DNA of 64,000 nucleotides from Alishewanella aestuarii B11 (GCF_000280055.1 NZ_ALAB01000041.1:62001-126000); one strand, 5' to 3'. Counted from the stretch's first letter, positions 35,566-46,256 are shown. Notes: generated by a model not told the origin, from the letters alone. Translations and numbers: made by a program.

Positions 35566-35674
35566 CCTGATTCCTTATTACTCGCTCAACGGGTGGTAAA
35601 ATAACGTGTTAAATCCACTGCCTTAAAATGCATACAGCCAGCAAAAGCTGGCTGTAGTGATTAGCAGGAGACAA

Positions 35675-36682
35675 TTAGAACTTCATTAGCTCAACCGTGT
35701 TATCCAGCATACGGTTACTAAAGCCCCACTCATTATCGTACCAGCTCATCACTTTGACCAGCCGGCCCAGTACCCGGGTTTCAGTGGCATCGAATACCGA
35801 CGACATTGGGTTGTGGTTAAAGTCAATTGATACCAGCGGCAGATCGTTCACCGCCAGTACTTCACTCATTGGGCCGCTGCTGGCAGCCTTACGGATAATA
35901 TCGTTCACTTCTTCCGCCGTGGTATCGCGGCCGGCAATAAAGGTCAGGTCGACTAAAGATACGTTAATCGTTGGCACCCGTACTGCCAGGCCATCAAATT
36001 TGCCTTTTAGCTCTGGTACCACTAAACCGACAGCAGCAGCGGCGCCGGTCTTGGTCGGGATCATCGACATTGCCGCGGCGCGGGCCCGGCGCACATCAGT
36101 GTGATAAACATCACTTAAGCGCTGATCGTTAGTGTAGGCGTGGATGGTGGTCATTAAACCAGATTCAATACCCAAAGCTTCATACAGAGGCTTGGCTACC
36201 GGCGCCAGGCAGTTGGTGGTGCAGGACGCATTAGAGATAATGTTCATCTCAGGCGTCAGGATCTGATGGTTTACGCCGTAGACCACAGTGGCGTCGACAT
36301 CTTTACCCGGTGCTGAGATGATGACTTTTTTCGCGCCGGCAGTTAAATGGGCGCCTGCGGTTTTACGATCGGTGAACAGGCCGGTACATTCCAGTACCAC
36401 ATCGACTTTCAGCTCGGCCCACGGCAGCTCGGCCGGATTACGCACGCTGAGGGTACGGATTTCGTCATTGTTCACATAGATGGCTTTGTCATCGTGGCTG
36501 ACGTTGGCAGCAAAAATACCGTGCGCGGTGTCGTACTTTAACAGGTGGGCGTTAATTGCCGCATCGCCGAGATCGTTGATGGCTACGATCTTAATGTCAT
36601 AGCTTTTGCTGCTTTCATACAGTGCCCGCAGCACGTTACGGCCAATCCGGCCAAAACCATTAATCGCAACACGAATAGTCAT
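35675..36682 (-). CDS. gapA: glyceraldehyde-3-phosphate dehydrogenase GapA
   Basis: NAD-dependent glycolytic GAPDH, 335 residues. The NAD fold starts GFGRIGR, and the acidic residue in AINDLGD (Asp37) favours NAD over NADP. The catalytic cysteine is Cys154 in SNASCTTNC and the partner histidine is His181 in TTIHAYTND. It diverges from malQ. A second, longer GAPDH (50199-51650) is in the same window. Confidence 0.95.
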   Translation of the reverse strand: MTIRVAINGFGRIGRNVLRALYESSKSYDIKIVAINDLGDAAINAHLLKYDTAHGIFAANVSHDDKAIYVNNDEIRTLSVRNPAELPWAELKVDVVLECTGLFTDRKTAGAHLTAGAKKVIISAPGKDVDATVVYGVNHQILTPEMNIISNASCTTNCLAPVAKPLYEALGIESGLMTTIHAYTNDQRLSDVYHTDVRRARAAAMSMIPTKTGAAAAVGLVVPELKGKFDGLAVRVPTINVSLVDLTFIAGRDTTAEEVNDIIRKAASSGPMSEVLAVNDLPLVSIDFNHNPMSSVFDATETRVLGRLVKVMSWYDNEWGFSNRMLDNTVELMKF

Positions 36683-36743
36683 AAGAACCCCGCTGTTAAA
36701 GTGTTAAACTGTTTGAAAACGTATTCATCAGGTATTTGTAGTA

Positions 36744-36771
36744 AAATTACATTATTCAGGGCAATTTTCAA
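36744..36771 (-). promoter_or_regulatory. candidate gapA promoter
   Basis: On the minus strand TTGAAA (36766-36771) and TAATTT (36744-36749) are 16 bases apart, giving a leader of about 55 bases before gapA. Confidence 0.45.
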
Positions 36772-36822
36772 GCTTAAAAGCATTTTTGTTGCTGACTTTG
36801 TAATTTAATGACATAAATGACC

Positions 36823-36851
36823 ATGACAAGCTGCAAACCGCTCCTTACAAT
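36823..36851 (+). promoter_or_regulatory. sigma70-type promoter of the malQ-glgB-glgX operon
   Basis: ATGACA (36823-36828) and TACAAT (36846-36851) are each one base from consensus and are spaced by exactly 17 bases. Predicted start is near 36858, about 58 bases ahead of malQ. Confidence 0.6.
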
Positions 36852-36916
36852 AGACTGCTCTTTAGCATAACAAGCATGCAGACTCTATTTTAGGCACATA
36901 AAAACAAGGATTTCCA

Positions 36917-39109
36917 ATGGACGCCGTCTTACTCGCCGAACTGATTGCCTTTAACGGCATTGAAACCACCTTTAATGATGCCTGGGGGCAGCCGTGTCAG
37001 GTCAGCGAGCCGGATCAGTTAGCGCTGCTCAGTGCCATGGGATATCCGGTACAAGATGAAGCCGCCTGCCGTCAGGAGCTGTTACAGCGGCAACTGGATT
37101 ACTGGCAACAACTGATCGCGCCGGTATCGGTGCAGCAGCAAGATGAGCTGGGCTGGCAGCTGGAGGTGATGGTGCCACTGGCGCTGGCGAATACCGATTT
37201 TACCCTGACGCTGACTACTGAGCAGGGCGCAACACAGCAGTGGCCACTGCTGCCGGTAGATGGCGAGCTGACACAGGTGGTGGTGTTAGATGGCGAAGAG
37301 TATCAGCAGTATCTGCATCATATCGCCTACCCATTAACAGCCGGTTACCATCAGTTGGAGCTGCGCTGCAGTGGTACCGATTTACTGGTCAACCAGCAAC
37401 TGATTATCAGCCCTGGTCATTGTTATCAACCGGCAGAGTTTAGCCAGCGCAAACAGTGGGGTAGTGCGATCCAGCTTTATGCGCTGCGCTCGGAGCGCAA
37501 CTGGGGGATCGGTGATTTTAGCGATCTGCAAGCGCTGATCCGCTATCTGGCGAAGCAGGGGGCAGATTTTATTGGTCTTAACCCCATTCATGCGCTCTAT
37601 CCGGCCTTAGCGGATAATGCCAGCCCTTATAGCCCGTCGTCGCGGCGCTGGCTCAATATTATTTACCTTGATGTGACCGCCACACCTGGCTTTAACGATA
37701 ACGCGGCGCTACAGGCGCATCTAAAGCAACCTGCGGTGCAACAGGCAATAGTGGCAGCGCGGCAGCAGGACTGGGTCGATTACCCGGCCGTGATGGCACT
37801 AAAGCTGCCAGCATTAAAGCTGTGTTATCAGTGGTTTATCGACAACAAAGCCGCGCAGCCTGAACTGGCTGCCGCCTTTGATGCCTTTAAAGCCGCCGGC
37901 GGCAACAGTTTAGCGCAGCTGGCGCTATATGATGCGCTGCATGCCTGGCTGTATCAGCAAGACAGCCAATACTGGGGCTGGCCAAACTGGCCAGAGCAAT
38001 ACCGGGATCCGGACAGCGACGCCGTGCAGCAATTTGCTGCTGAGCACGCAGCTGAGCTGGATTTTTACATTTATCTGCAATTCCTGGCGCAGCAGCAGCT
38101 CTCAGAGGCCCAGCAACTGGCAACAGCGCAGGGCATGTTATTAGGTTTGTATCGTGATTTAGCGGTTGGCGTCAGCGAGGCCTCCACCGAGATCTGGGGT
38201 AATCCTGAGCTGTATTGCCGTGACGCCAGTGTCGGTGCGCCGCCGGATCCACTGGGACCGACCGGCCAAAACTGGGGTTTGCCGCCGATGAAGCCGTTTC
38301 AGCTGTACCAGCAGGGCTATCAACCCTTTATTGAGCTGTTGCGTGCCAATATGCAGCATGCCGGTGCGCTGCGGATTGACCATGTGATGGCGCTGCTGCG
38401 GCTATGGTGGGTACCAAAAACGGCGGCTAATGCCGGCTCCGGTGCCTATGTTTATTACCCTATTATGGATCTGCTGGGCATTCTGGCGCTGGAAAGTCAG
38501 CGTCAGCAGGTGGTAGTCATTGGCGAGGATCTGGGCACCGTACCTGAGGGCATCCGCGAGTTACTGCAGCAATTCGGTATCTATTCCTACCGGGTCTTCT
38601 TCTTTGAAACCGCGCCGGATGGCGGCTATATTTCGCCGGCACATTATCCGCTGCAGGCGATGGCGACCTTAAGTACCCACGATTTGCCAACCTTAATCGG
38701 TTTCTGGCATTGTGAAGACTTAAAACTGGGCCAGCAACTGGGCTTGTATCGCGACGAAGGCCAACTGCAGCAACTCTATCAGCAGCGCCATGCCAATAAA
38801 CAGCGTATTTTAGATTCGCTGCACGGTCATGGCCGCTTACCGGCTGATTACCCGCGCAGTGTCGACCAGCTTGCCATGGACCGCACTTTGAATTTCGCCA
38901 TGCAGCAGCATCTGGCCGCCGGCGCCCAACAGCTGTTATGCCTGCAAATTGAAGACTGGCTGGAAATGACCCAGCCGGTGAATGTGCCTGGTACCAGTAA
39001 TGAATATCCAAACTGGCGGCGCAAATTGAGTCAGCCGCTGGAACAGTGGACGCAAGAGCCGCATATTGCCGCCTTATTGCAGCAATTAACGGCGCTGCGA
39101 CGCCAATAA
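36917..39109 (+). CDS. malQ: 4-alpha-glucanotransferase (amylomaltase)
   Basis: GH77 enzyme that transfers glucan segments between maltodextrins. It is 730 residues, a little longer than E. coli MalQ. An N-terminal beta-rich extension (about residues 1-155) precedes the catalytic barrel, which begins at GSAIQLYALRSERNWGIGDF. Catalytic-region motifs are RIDHVMALLRLWWVP (nucleophile Asp), GEDLGTVPEGI (acid/base Glu) and STHDLPTLIGFW. The gene starts a five-gene run in which glgB follows after 58 bases and glgX 10 bases after that. Its usual partner MalP is not in the window. Confidence 0.95.
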   Translation: MDAVLLAELIAFNGIETTFNDAWGQPCQVSEPDQLALLSAMGYPVQDEAACRQELLQRQLDYWQQLIAPVSVQQQDELGWQLEVMVPLALANTDFTLTLTTEQGATQQWPLLPVDGELTQVVVLDGEEYQQYLHHIAYPLTAGYHQLELRCSGTDLLVNQQLIISPGHCYQPAEFSQRKQWGSAIQLYALRSERNWGIGDFSDLQALIRYLAKQGADFIGLNPIHALYPALADNASPYSPSSRRWLNIIYLDVTATPGFNDNAALQAHLKQPAVQQAIVAARQQDWVDYPAVMALKLPALKLCYQWFIDNKAAQPELAAAFDAFKAAGGNSLAQLALYDALHAWLYQQDSQYWGWPNWPEQYRDPDSDAVQQFAAEHAAELDFYIYLQFLAQQQLSEAQQLATAQGMLLGLYRDLAVGVSEASTEIWGNPELYCRDASVGAPPDPLGPTGQNWGLPPMKPFQLYQQGYQPFIELLRANMQHAGALRIDHVMALLRLWWVPKTAANAGSGAYVYYPIMDLLGILALESQRQQVVVIGEDLGTVPEGIRELLQQFGIYSYRVFFFETAPDGGYISPAHYPLQAMATLSTHDLPTLIGFWHCEDLKLGQQLGLYRDEGQLQQLYQQRHANKQRILDSLHGHGRLPADYPRSVDQLAMDRTLNFAMQQHLAAGAQQLLCLQIEDWLEMTQPVNVPGTSNEYPNWRRKLSQPLEQWTQEPHIAALLQQLTALRRQ

Positions 39110-39167
39110 ATAAGCCGCCGTAAGGCCCATTCAGGTAACTCTCAGACATTTTATTAAGGACAGAATC

Positions 39168-41357
39168 ATGACTGCACAGCTGTTAACCGAAGCCCGTTTA
39201 AATCAGCCGTTTGGCTTTTTAGGTTGGCAGCCGCGAATGCAGGACGGGAAAGCGCGTGGCCTGTTGCTGCGCTGCTATCTGCCGCATGCCAGTGCGGTCA
39301 GTGCTTTCGATAGCAAAACCAATAAACTGTTAGGTGAGTTAACGCCCGATAGCAGTTGTCCCGGTTTGTTTGTGCTGGAGTTACCCACTAAGCGTAAGGC
39401 GGTGCCCTATCGGTTACAGGTTACCCAGGGCCGCTATCAGCACCAGTTGTTTGACCCTTATCAGTTTACTGAGCAAGCCTATTATGCGGTGCACTTTGTA
39501 CAGCATCAGCCGGAAAATCTGTACCGGCAGCTTGGCGCCCAACTGATTGAATTGGATGTCGCCGGCAAACGGCTGCCGGCAACCCGTTTTGCCGTCTATG
39601 CACCCAATGCCAGCAGTGTCAGTCTGGTCGGTGACTTTAACCAGTGGGATGGCCGCTGCCATCCGATGCAACGCACCGACTGTGGCCATTTCGTGCTGGT
39701 GCTGCCGGAAGTAGCCGCCGGCGTGCGCTATAAATTTGAAATTAAAGATCAGCATGGTCATCTGTTACCACACAAAGCCGATCCGCTGGCCTTTTATGCT
39801 GAGCAATATCCGTCGCATGCCTCGCTGGTTTACGATCATCAGCAGTATCAGTGGCAGGATCAGGCCTGGCAAAACCGCACTGCGCCCAATCCATATCAGA
39901 GCCCGATGAGTATTTATGAAGTGCATCTGGGCTCCTGGCGCCGCGGGCCGGACAATCAACCGCTTAATTACCGTGAGCTGGCGGCGCAGCTGATCCCTTA
40001 TGTGCTGGATCTGGGCTATACCCATATCGAACTGTTACCGGTGATGGAGCATCCGTTTGATGGTTCCTGGGGCTATCAGCCACTGGGGCTATTTGCCCCC
40101 ACCTCGCGCTTTGGCCATCCGGATGATTTTAAAGCCTTTGTCGATGCCTGCCATCAGGCCGGTATCGGCGTTATTCTTGACTGGGTACCGGCGCATTTTC
40201 CGGAAGATGGTCATGGTTTAGCCCGTTTTGACGGCTCGCATCTTTATGAATACGCCGATCCGCGCCGTGGCTGGCACCCGGACTGGAATTCCTGCATCTA
40301 TGATTTTGGTAAGGATTATGTGCGCCAGTTTCTGGTAGCCAGTGCGCTGTATTGGCTGGAGCACTTTCATATCGATGGCATCCGCGTTGATGCGGTGGCC
40401 TCGATGCTGTATTGGGATTACTCGCGCAAAGCCGGGGAATGGATCCCGAATATCGACGGCGGCAATCATAACTATGAAGCCATTAGTCTGTTCCGCTGGC
40501 TTAACCGCGAAGTGTATAGCAAGTTCCCTAATGCCATGACCATTGCCGAAGAGTCGACGTCTTTCCCGATGGTGTCACGGCCGACCGATATTGGTGGCCT
40601 GGGCTTTGGCTTTAAATGGAATATGGGCTGGATGAACGATAGTCTGCGCTATATCAGTAAGGACCCGGCTTACCGGCAGTATCATCATAACGATCTGACC
40701 TTTTCGATGGTGTATGCCTATAACGAGAATTTTATCCTGCCGTTATCGCACGACGAAGTGGTGCATGGTAAAGGCAGCTTACTGCAAAAAATGCCGGGCG
40801 ATGAGTGGCAGCAGGCGGCGAACTTACGTGCCTATATTGCTTTTATGTACGCGCACCCGGGTAAGAAAATGAATTTTATGGGGAATGAGCTGGCGCAAAG
40901 CCGCGAATGGAATCATACCCAGAGTCTGGACTGGCAGCTCTTAAGCTATGATAAGCACCGTGGGGTACAGCAGCTGTTCCGCGATCTGAACCTGACTTAT
41001 CGGCGCTGCGCACCGCTGTATCAGCTAGACTATGAGCCAGCGGGCTTTGGCTGGCTGGAGCATCAGGATGCAACCCATAGTACGCTGAGCTTTTTCCGGC
41101 AGGATGCGGCCGGCCAGCGTATTTACGTGGTCAGTAATTTTACGCCGGTGCCGCGCCAGCATTTTGCGCTTGGCGTGGCGGAAGAGGGCGAGTTTGAAGT
41201 GATCCTCAATACCGATAGTGAGTATTTCTGGGGCAGTAATTATCCGGTGCAGCAACAGGCACTGGTCAGTATTGCTGAAGCCTGGCAGGGCCAACCACGG
41301 CGGCTGAGCTTGAATTTACCACCGCTGGCAACCCTCTATTTACGAGTTAAACCTTAG
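39168..41357 (+). CDS. glgB: 1,4-alpha-glucan branching enzyme
   Basis: GH13 branching enzyme, 729 residues, that introduces alpha-1,6 branches during glycogen synthesis. Domain order is an N-terminal region, a CBM48-type beta domain (about residues 120-225, with VSLVGDFNQWDGRCHPM), then the barrel. Catalytic motifs: DGIRVDAVASMLYWDYSR (nucleophile Asp), IAEESTSFPMV (acid/base Glu) and LSHDEVVHGKGSL. The C-terminal beta domain ends at LATLYLRVKP. Between malQ and glgX in a likely operon. glgC and glgA are not present in the window. Confidence 0.96.
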   Translation: MTAQLLTEARLNQPFGFLGWQPRMQDGKARGLLLRCYLPHASAVSAFDSKTNKLLGELTPDSSCPGLFVLELPTKRKAVPYRLQVTQGRYQHQLFDPYQFTEQAYYAVHFVQHQPENLYRQLGAQLIELDVAGKRLPATRFAVYAPNASSVSLVGDFNQWDGRCHPMQRTDCGHFVLVLPEVAAGVRYKFEIKDQHGHLLPHKADPLAFYAEQYPSHASLVYDHQQYQWQDQAWQNRTAPNPYQSPMSIYEVHLGSWRRGPDNQPLNYRELAAQLIPYVLDLGYTHIELLPVMEHPFDGSWGYQPLGLFAPTSRFGHPDDFKAFVDACHQAGIGVILDWVPAHFPEDGHGLARFDGSHLYEYADPRRGWHPDWNSCIYDFGKDYVRQFLVASALYWLEHFHIDGIRVDAVASMLYWDYSRKAGEWIPNIDGGNHNYEAISLFRWLNREVYSKFPNAMTIAEESTSFPMVSRPTDIGGLGFGFKWNMGWMNDSLRYISKDPAYRQYHHNDLTFSMVYAYNENFILPLSHDEVVHGKGSLLQKMPGDEWQQAANLRAYIAFMYAHPGKKMNFMGNELAQSREWNHTQSLDWQLLSYDKHRGVQQLFRDLNLTYRRCAPLYQLDYEPAGFGWLEHQDATHSTLSFFRQDAAGQRIYVVSNFTPVPRQHFALGVAEEGEFEVILNTDSEYFWGSNYPVQQQALVSIAEAWQGQPRRLSLNLPPLATLYLRVKP

Positions 41358-41367
41358 GATCCGCGCG

Positions 41368-43416
41368 ATGGCCGATCAGATAGCACTGCTCAAAATGAGT
41401 CCTGGCAAGCCGGCGCCATTGGGGCCAACGCAACTGAGTGCCGGCTGCTGGAACTTCGCCGTCTATGCCCCGGATGCGACCGGGCTGCAACTGTGTTTAT
41501 TTCGCCCGGATACGGAAGAGCTGCTGGCGGAAATTCCTTTTAGTGGCCGCACCGGTGAGATCTGGCATTTGCAGTTGCAGGGCGTCGCTGACGGCACCCT
41601 CTATGCGCTAAAAGCCGCAGGCCCGAACCAGCCAGACCGCGGCTTATTGTTTGACAGTAACAGGTTGTTACTGGACCCCTATTGCCGGCAGTTAAACCGG
41701 CCGCAGTACTGGCATGAACAGCAATATGTAAGCCGTAGTCACTATTCATTGGCCAAAGGCGTACTCAGTAGCACTGAGTTTGACTGGCAGGGCGTCACTA
41801 AACCACAGATCCCACGCGAAAAAACCGTACTGTACGAGGCGCATATCAAGGGCCTGACCATGCAGCATCCGGCGGTACCGGAAGCATTGCGCGGTACCTA
41901 CCTTGGTCTGTGTCAGCCAGAGGTGATCGCGCATTTAAAAGCACTGGGTATTACTACGGTGCAGTTACTGCCGGTGGCGGCCTTTATGGCAGAGCCACGC
42001 TTAAGCAGTCTGAAGCTTACCAACTACTGGGGTTACAACCCGCTGGCATTTTTTGCACCCGAGCCACGCTATCAGGTAGAAGATGCGGTGCAGGAGTTTA
42101 AAACTCTGGTTCGCACCCTGCATCAGCACGGGCTGGAAGTGATTCTGGATGTCGTTTTTAACCACACCGCTGAAGCGGGCGAAGATGGCCCGGTGCTCAG
42201 TTTCCGCGGTCTGGCCAACCGCCAGTATTATCTGTTTCACAGCCATGGTGAAATGATTGATTATCAGAATTACTGCAACTTTACCGGCTGTGGTAATACG
42301 CTAAACCTGTCACACCCGGCGCTGCAAAAAATGGTGCTGGACGCGCTGCGGTACTGGCTGACTGAGATGCAGGTTGATGGCTTCCGCTTTGATTTGGCGG
42401 TAACGCTGGGCCGTGAGCATAAACGCTTTAATCCCTATGCGGCCTTTTTCCAAATTATTGCTCAGGATCCGGTGCTGTCGCAGGCCAAGCTGATTGCCGA
42501 GCCCTGGGATGTCGGGCCCTTTGGCTACCATCTGGGGCAGTTTCCGGCGCATTGGTCTGAGCTTAACGACAAGTTCCGCGATACCTGCCGTGCGTTCTGG
42601 CGCGGTGACAGTGGCACCTTACCGGAATTTGCCACCCGCTTACTGGGCTCACGCGATATTTTCCAAAAGCACCATAAGCCGGCCAGTTGCAGTGTCAATT
42701 ATCTGTGTTATCACGATGGTTTTACGCTGCAGGATCTGGTCAGTTATCAGCATAAACATAACTGGTTGAACGGTGAAGAAAACCGGGACGGTCATAGCCA
42801 TAATCTGAGCTGCAATCATGGCGTCGAAGGCCCAAGCTCAGATCCGGCAATCGTCGCCGCCCGCTATCAGCATAAGCGTAATCTGGTGGCCACTTTGCTG
42901 CTGAGTCAAGGCATTATCCACTGGCTGGGCGGTGATGAGCTCAGCCATAGCCAACATGGCAACAATAATGCGTACTGTCAGGATAATCCGATTTCCTGGC
43001 TTAACTGGCAATTGGATGGTCATAGCACGAAGTTTTTGCAGTTTGTACGCCAGATGATGGCACTGCGTAGCCAGTTTAGTTGCCTGCAGCAGCTGAGTTT
43101 ACTGGACGATCAGTATCAGCTGCATGGTGACAAACATCAGGTGCACTGGTATTTACTCGATGCCACGCCGATGCAGGAACAACACTGGCATCAGGCCGAA
43201 CTTAACTGCTGTATGCTGGAGATTATCAATACCAACAGCCAGCAAAGCCTGCTGGTACTGATAAATGGTTCGGCCCGTAACGAAGCCGTGTTATTTCCGG
43301 GCAACAGCCGGCAACTGGTGTTTGATACCGCGCTGGATGATGGTTTACAACCGGTTAAACCGCTGCAAGCCAGCCAATGGCTGCAAACGGCGCACAGCCT
43401 GTCAGTCTGGCAGTAG
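41368..43416 (+). CDS. glgX: glycogen debranching enzyme GlgX
   Basis: GH13 isoamylase-type enzyme, 682 residues, that hydrolyses alpha-1,6 branches in limit dextrins. The N-terminal CBM48-like region begins with CWNFAVYAPDATGLQLCLF. Catalytic motifs: DGFRFDLAVTLGRE (Asp), IAEPWDVGPFGYHLGQFP (Glu), and NYLCYHDGFTLQDLVSY. EENRDGHSHNLSCNHGVEG is characteristic of GlgX/isoamylases. It starts 10 bases after glgB. The sequence around the C-terminus is less conserved. Confidence 0.93.
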   Translation: MADQIALLKMSPGKPAPLGPTQLSAGCWNFAVYAPDATGLQLCLFRPDTEELLAEIPFSGRTGEIWHLQLQGVADGTLYALKAAGPNQPDRGLLFDSNRLLLDPYCRQLNRPQYWHEQQYVSRSHYSLAKGVLSSTEFDWQGVTKPQIPREKTVLYEAHIKGLTMQHPAVPEALRGTYLGLCQPEVIAHLKALGITTVQLLPVAAFMAEPRLSSLKLTNYWGYNPLAFFAPEPRYQVEDAVQEFKTLVRTLHQHGLEVILDVVFNHTAEAGEDGPVLSFRGLANRQYYLFHSHGEMIDYQNYCNFTGCGNTLNLSHPALQKMVLDALRYWLTEMQVDGFRFDLAVTLGREHKRFNPYAAFFQIIAQDPVLSQAKLIAEPWDVGPFGYHLGQFPAHWSELNDKFRDTCRAFWRGDSGTLPEFATRLLGSRDIFQKHHKPASCSVNYLCYHDGFTLQDLVSYQHKHNWLNGEENRDGHSHNLSCNHGVEGPSSDPAIVAARYQHKRNLVATLLLSQGIIHWLGGDELSHSQHGNNNAYCQDNPISWLNWQLDGHSTKFLQFVRQMMALRSQFSCLQQLSLLDDQYQLHGDKHQVHWYLLDATPMQEQHWHQAELNCCMLEIINTNSQQSLLVLINGSARNEAVLFPGNSRQLVFDTALDDGLQPVKPLQASQWLQTAHSLSVWQ

Positions 43417-43436
43417 GCTTATGCCGGTTATTCGGC

Positions 43437-43442
43437 TATAAT
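43437..43442 (+). promoter_or_regulatory. candidate -10 element before gnd
   Basis: A perfect TATAAT lies 59 bases ahead of the gnd start within an imperfect inverted repeat (ATGCCGG...ATGCCGG/CCGGCAT). The -35 is weak. Confidence 0.35.
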
Positions 43443-43501
43443 GCCGGCCATTTTTCGAGCCGCGCCAAGGCGCATTTCTCTGCTGTTTAAAGGATCGTCA
43501 A

Positions 43502-45031
43502 ATGACAGACAACACACCACTGTGTGATATCGGCTTCGTTGGAGCCGGCGTAATGGGCAAAAACCTGATCTTAAACCTGGCAGATCATGGTTACCGGGTG
43601 GCGGCCTTTGACCTCGATCTGCAAAAGCTCGAAGCCGTGCTGGCGCAGGATACCGCAGAGCGCGGTGACCAGCCGCCGCGGGTAATTGGCTGTAGCTCCT
43701 ACACCGAATTATTATCCCGCCTTTCTGCCCCCCATCTGATTGTTCTCTCTGTTCCCGCCGGTAAAGCCGTAGATGATGTCTGCCACAAGTTGATTGACGC
43801 CGGCATTCAGGCCGATGATATCGTGGTCGATACCGGTAACAGCCTGTGGACCGATACTGTCGCGCGGGAAAAGAGCTTTGAAGGCAAGTTTATCTTTTTC
43901 TCCACCGCCGTTTCCGGTGGTGAAGTCGGTGCCCGTTTTGGCCCCTCCTTGATGCCAAGTGGCGATCCCTATGCCTGGACCCGGATTAAACCTTTATGGC
44001 AGGCCATTGCGGCCAAGGTTGATCCGGCCACCGGCAAAGCTATCGAACGCTTTGAGCCGGGTAATCCGGTTAAAGAAGGTGAGCCATGCGCCAGCTATAT
44101 TGGCCCCAGCGGCTCAGGCCACTATGTGAAGATGGTGCATAACGGCATTGAATATGCCGATATGCAGCTGATTTGCGAAGTGTATCAGGTGATGCGCGAT
44201 GTGCTGGGTATGTCGGCGCTGGCGATTGCCGACATTTTCCGGCGCTGGAATGAAGGCCCGCTGCATAGCTATTTAATTGGCATCAGTGCCGAGGTGCTGG
44301 CCACCAAAGACAGTGAAACCGGCTTGCCGCTGGTCGATGTGATTGTCGATAAAGCCGGCCAAAAGGGCACCGGCCTGTGGACTGCGGTCAGTAGCCTGCA
44401 GCTGGGCAGCCCGGCGCCAACCATAGCGGAAGCGGTGTACGCCCGTTCTATCTCTGCTCTTAAAACCGAGCGGGTCAAGGCCGCGACAGTGCTGGCGGGT
44501 CCGGCGCAAAACCTGTATAGCGAAGCGCAGCAGGCGGAGCTGATTCAGATGCTGCATGATGCGCTGTACTGCGCCAAGATCTGTGTTTACGCCCAAGGCT
44601 TCCATTTAATGAAAACGGCAGCGGAAGAGCAGGGCTGGCAGCTGAATTTCGCCGAAATTGCGAAGATCTGGCGCGCCGGCTGTATTATCCGCGCGGTATT
44701 CCTGCAGTCGATCAGTGAAGCTTATGAGCGCAACGACGAGCTGGAGAATCTGCTGCTGGATCCGTTTTTCTCCAAGCAAATTTCGGTCTATCAGCAAAAC
44801 TGGCGTAAAGCGGTTGCCAATGCCTCGCTGGCAGGTATTCCGGTAGCAGCGCTGAGCTCAGCACTGAGTTACTACGATGCGTACCGTACTGCAGTGTTGC
44901 CAGCCAACCTGCTGCAAGGGCAACGCGACTATTTTGGTGCCCATACCTTTGAGCGTACCGACAAGGCCAAAGGTAAGACTTATCACGTAGATTGGAGCCA
45001 CCCAGAGCGGCCAATGGTGAAAATTAAATGA
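43502..45031 (+). CDS. gnd: 6-phosphogluconate dehydrogenase, decarboxylating (long form)
   Basis: Oxidatively decarboxylates 6-phosphogluconate to ribulose 5-phosphate. It is 509 residues, longer than the 468-residue enterobacterial enzyme, a length I associate with the Shewanella-type protein. The dinucleotide site is [26 protein letters not shown] follows, giving an aspartate (Asp37) at the end of strand two where NADP-specific enzymes have Asn-Arg. The active site is intact: [38 protein letters not shown] with Lys and Asn, and KGTGLWT. The cofactor preference is therefore uncertain. It overlaps purT by four bases (ATGA). Confidence 0.93.
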   Translation: MTDNTPLCDIGFVGAGVMGKNLILNLADHGYRVAAFDLDLQKLEAVLAQDTAERGDQPPRVIGCSSYTELLSRLSAPHLIVLSVPAGKAVDDVCHKLIDAGIQADDIVVDTGNSLWTDTVAREKSFEGKFIFFSTAVSGGEVGARFGPSLMPSGDPYAWTRIKPLWQAIAAKVDPATGKAIERFEPGNPVKEGEPCASYIGPSGSGHYVKMVHNGIEYADMQLICEVYQVMRDVLGMSALAIADIFRRWNEGPLHSYLIGISAEVLATKDSETGLPLVDVIVDKAGQKGTGLWTAVSSLQLGSPAPTIAEAVYARSISALKTERVKAATVLAGPAQNLYSEAQQAELIQMLHDALYCAKICVYAQGFHLMKTAAEEQGWQLNFAEIAKIWRAGCIIRAVFLQSISEAYERNDELENLLLDPFFSKQISVYQQNWRKAVANASLAGIPVAALSSALSYYDAYRTAVLPANLLQGQRDYFGAHTFERTDKAKGKTYHVDWSHPERPMVKIK

Positions 45032-46215
45032 CGACGATAATCGGAACCCCGGGTACCAGCAGTAGCACCAAGGTGCTGTTATTAGGTGCCGGTGAGCTTG
45101 GTAAAGAGCTGTGTATTGAATTAAAGCGCTACGGCTGTGAAGTAATTGCGGTTGACCGCTATCCGAATGCGCCGGCGATGCAGGTGGCTGATAAAGCCGT
45201 GGTGATCTCGATGCTGGATAACGCCGCACTGCGCCAGCTGGTGATCAGCGAAAAGCCAAGCCTGATAGTGCCGGAGCTGGAAGCCATCGCCACCTCGGTA
45301 TTGCTCGAGCTGGAGCAGGCCGGATTTAACGTGGTGCCCAGCGCCAAAGCCGTTAATCTGACGATGAACCGCGAGGGGATCCGCCGTTTAGCCGCCGAGC
45401 AGCTGCAATTACCGACTTCACCCTATCAGTTTGCGGAAGATAAAGCCGGCTTTCTGGCTGCGGTGGCGGCTATTGGTTATCCCTGTGTGGTTAAACCTAT
45501 TATGTCCTCCTCAGGGAAAGGCCAGAGCGTGCTGCGCTCGGATGCCGATCTGGAGCAGGCCTGGGCCTATGCCCAGGAAGGTGGCCGTGCCGGTAAGGGC
45601 CGGATCATCGTAGAAGGCTTTATCGATTTTGACTATGAAATTACTTTGTTAACAGTGAATTCGGTGTCCGGGATCCAATTTTGTGCGCCCATTGGGCATC
45701 GCCAGGAAAAAGGCGATTACCGCGAAAGCTGGCAGCCACAACAGATGTCAGCTATGGCACGGCAAAAAGCGGAAGCCTATGCGACTGCGGTAGTAGAGGC
45801 ACTGGGCGGTAAAGGCTTATTCGGTGTTGAGCTCTTTATCAAAGGCGACGAGGTTTGGTTTAGCGAAGTGTCACCCCGGCCACATGATACCGGTATGGTG
45901 ACGTTGATATCGCAGCAACTAAGCGAGTTTGCGCTGCATGCGCGCGCCATTCTGGGTTTACCTATTCCGCAAATCAAGCAGTACGGCCCGGCCGCATCAG
46001 CCGTGTTGCTGGTGCCGGGGCAAAGCCAGAATATTCAGTATGCCGGCTTAGCCGATGCGCTGCGTGAACCTGATACGGAGCTGCGGCTCTTTGGTAAGCC
46101 GGAAGTGCAGGGTGAGCGGCGAATGGGCGTGGCGCTGGCGCTGGCAGAAAGCACTGAGGCGGCGACAGCTAAAGCCTTGGCGGTAGTAAAGCAGCTACAG
46201 GTGAGTTTGCTGTAA
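45028..46215 (+). CDS. purT: formate-dependent GAR transformylase PurT
   Basis: ATP-grasp enzyme that uses formate and ATP to formylate glycinamide ribonucleotide in purine synthesis. It is 395 residues. [31 protein letters not shown] begins the pre-ATP-grasp domain. [15 protein letters not shown] is the ATP-binding loop, and [28 protein letters not shown] carries the metal-binding Glu residues. It overlaps the gnd stop codon, which means the two are translated from the same message, an unusual partnership. A strong terminator follows. Confidence 0.95.
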   Translation: MTTIIGTPGTSSSTKVLLLGAGELGKELCIELKRYGCEVIAVDRYPNAPAMQVADKAVVISMLDNAALRQLVISEKPSLIVPELEAIATSVLLELEQAGFNVVPSAKAVNLTMNREGIRRLAAEQLQLPTSPYQFAEDKAGFLAAVAAIGYPCVVKPIMSSSGKGQSVLRSDADLEQAWAYAQEGGRAGKGRIIVEGFIDFDYEITLLTVNSVSGIQFCAPIGHRQEKGDYRESWQPQQMSAMARQKAEAYATAVVEALGGKGLFGVELFIKGDEVWFSEVSPRPHDTGMVTLISQQLSEFALHARAILGLPIPQIKQYGPAASAVLLVPGQSQNIQYAGLADALREPDTELRLFGKPEVQGERRMGVALALAESTEAATAKALAVVKQLQVSLL

Positions 46216-46256
46216 AGCGCCATGGCGTAATTGACCACGGCTTAGTTGACCACATA

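Noticed and set aside
38517-39149. 210-residue minus-strand frame across the end of malQ
   Set aside because: Arg/Ala/Pro-rich product typical of an antisense frame; malQ motifs on the plus strand are intact.
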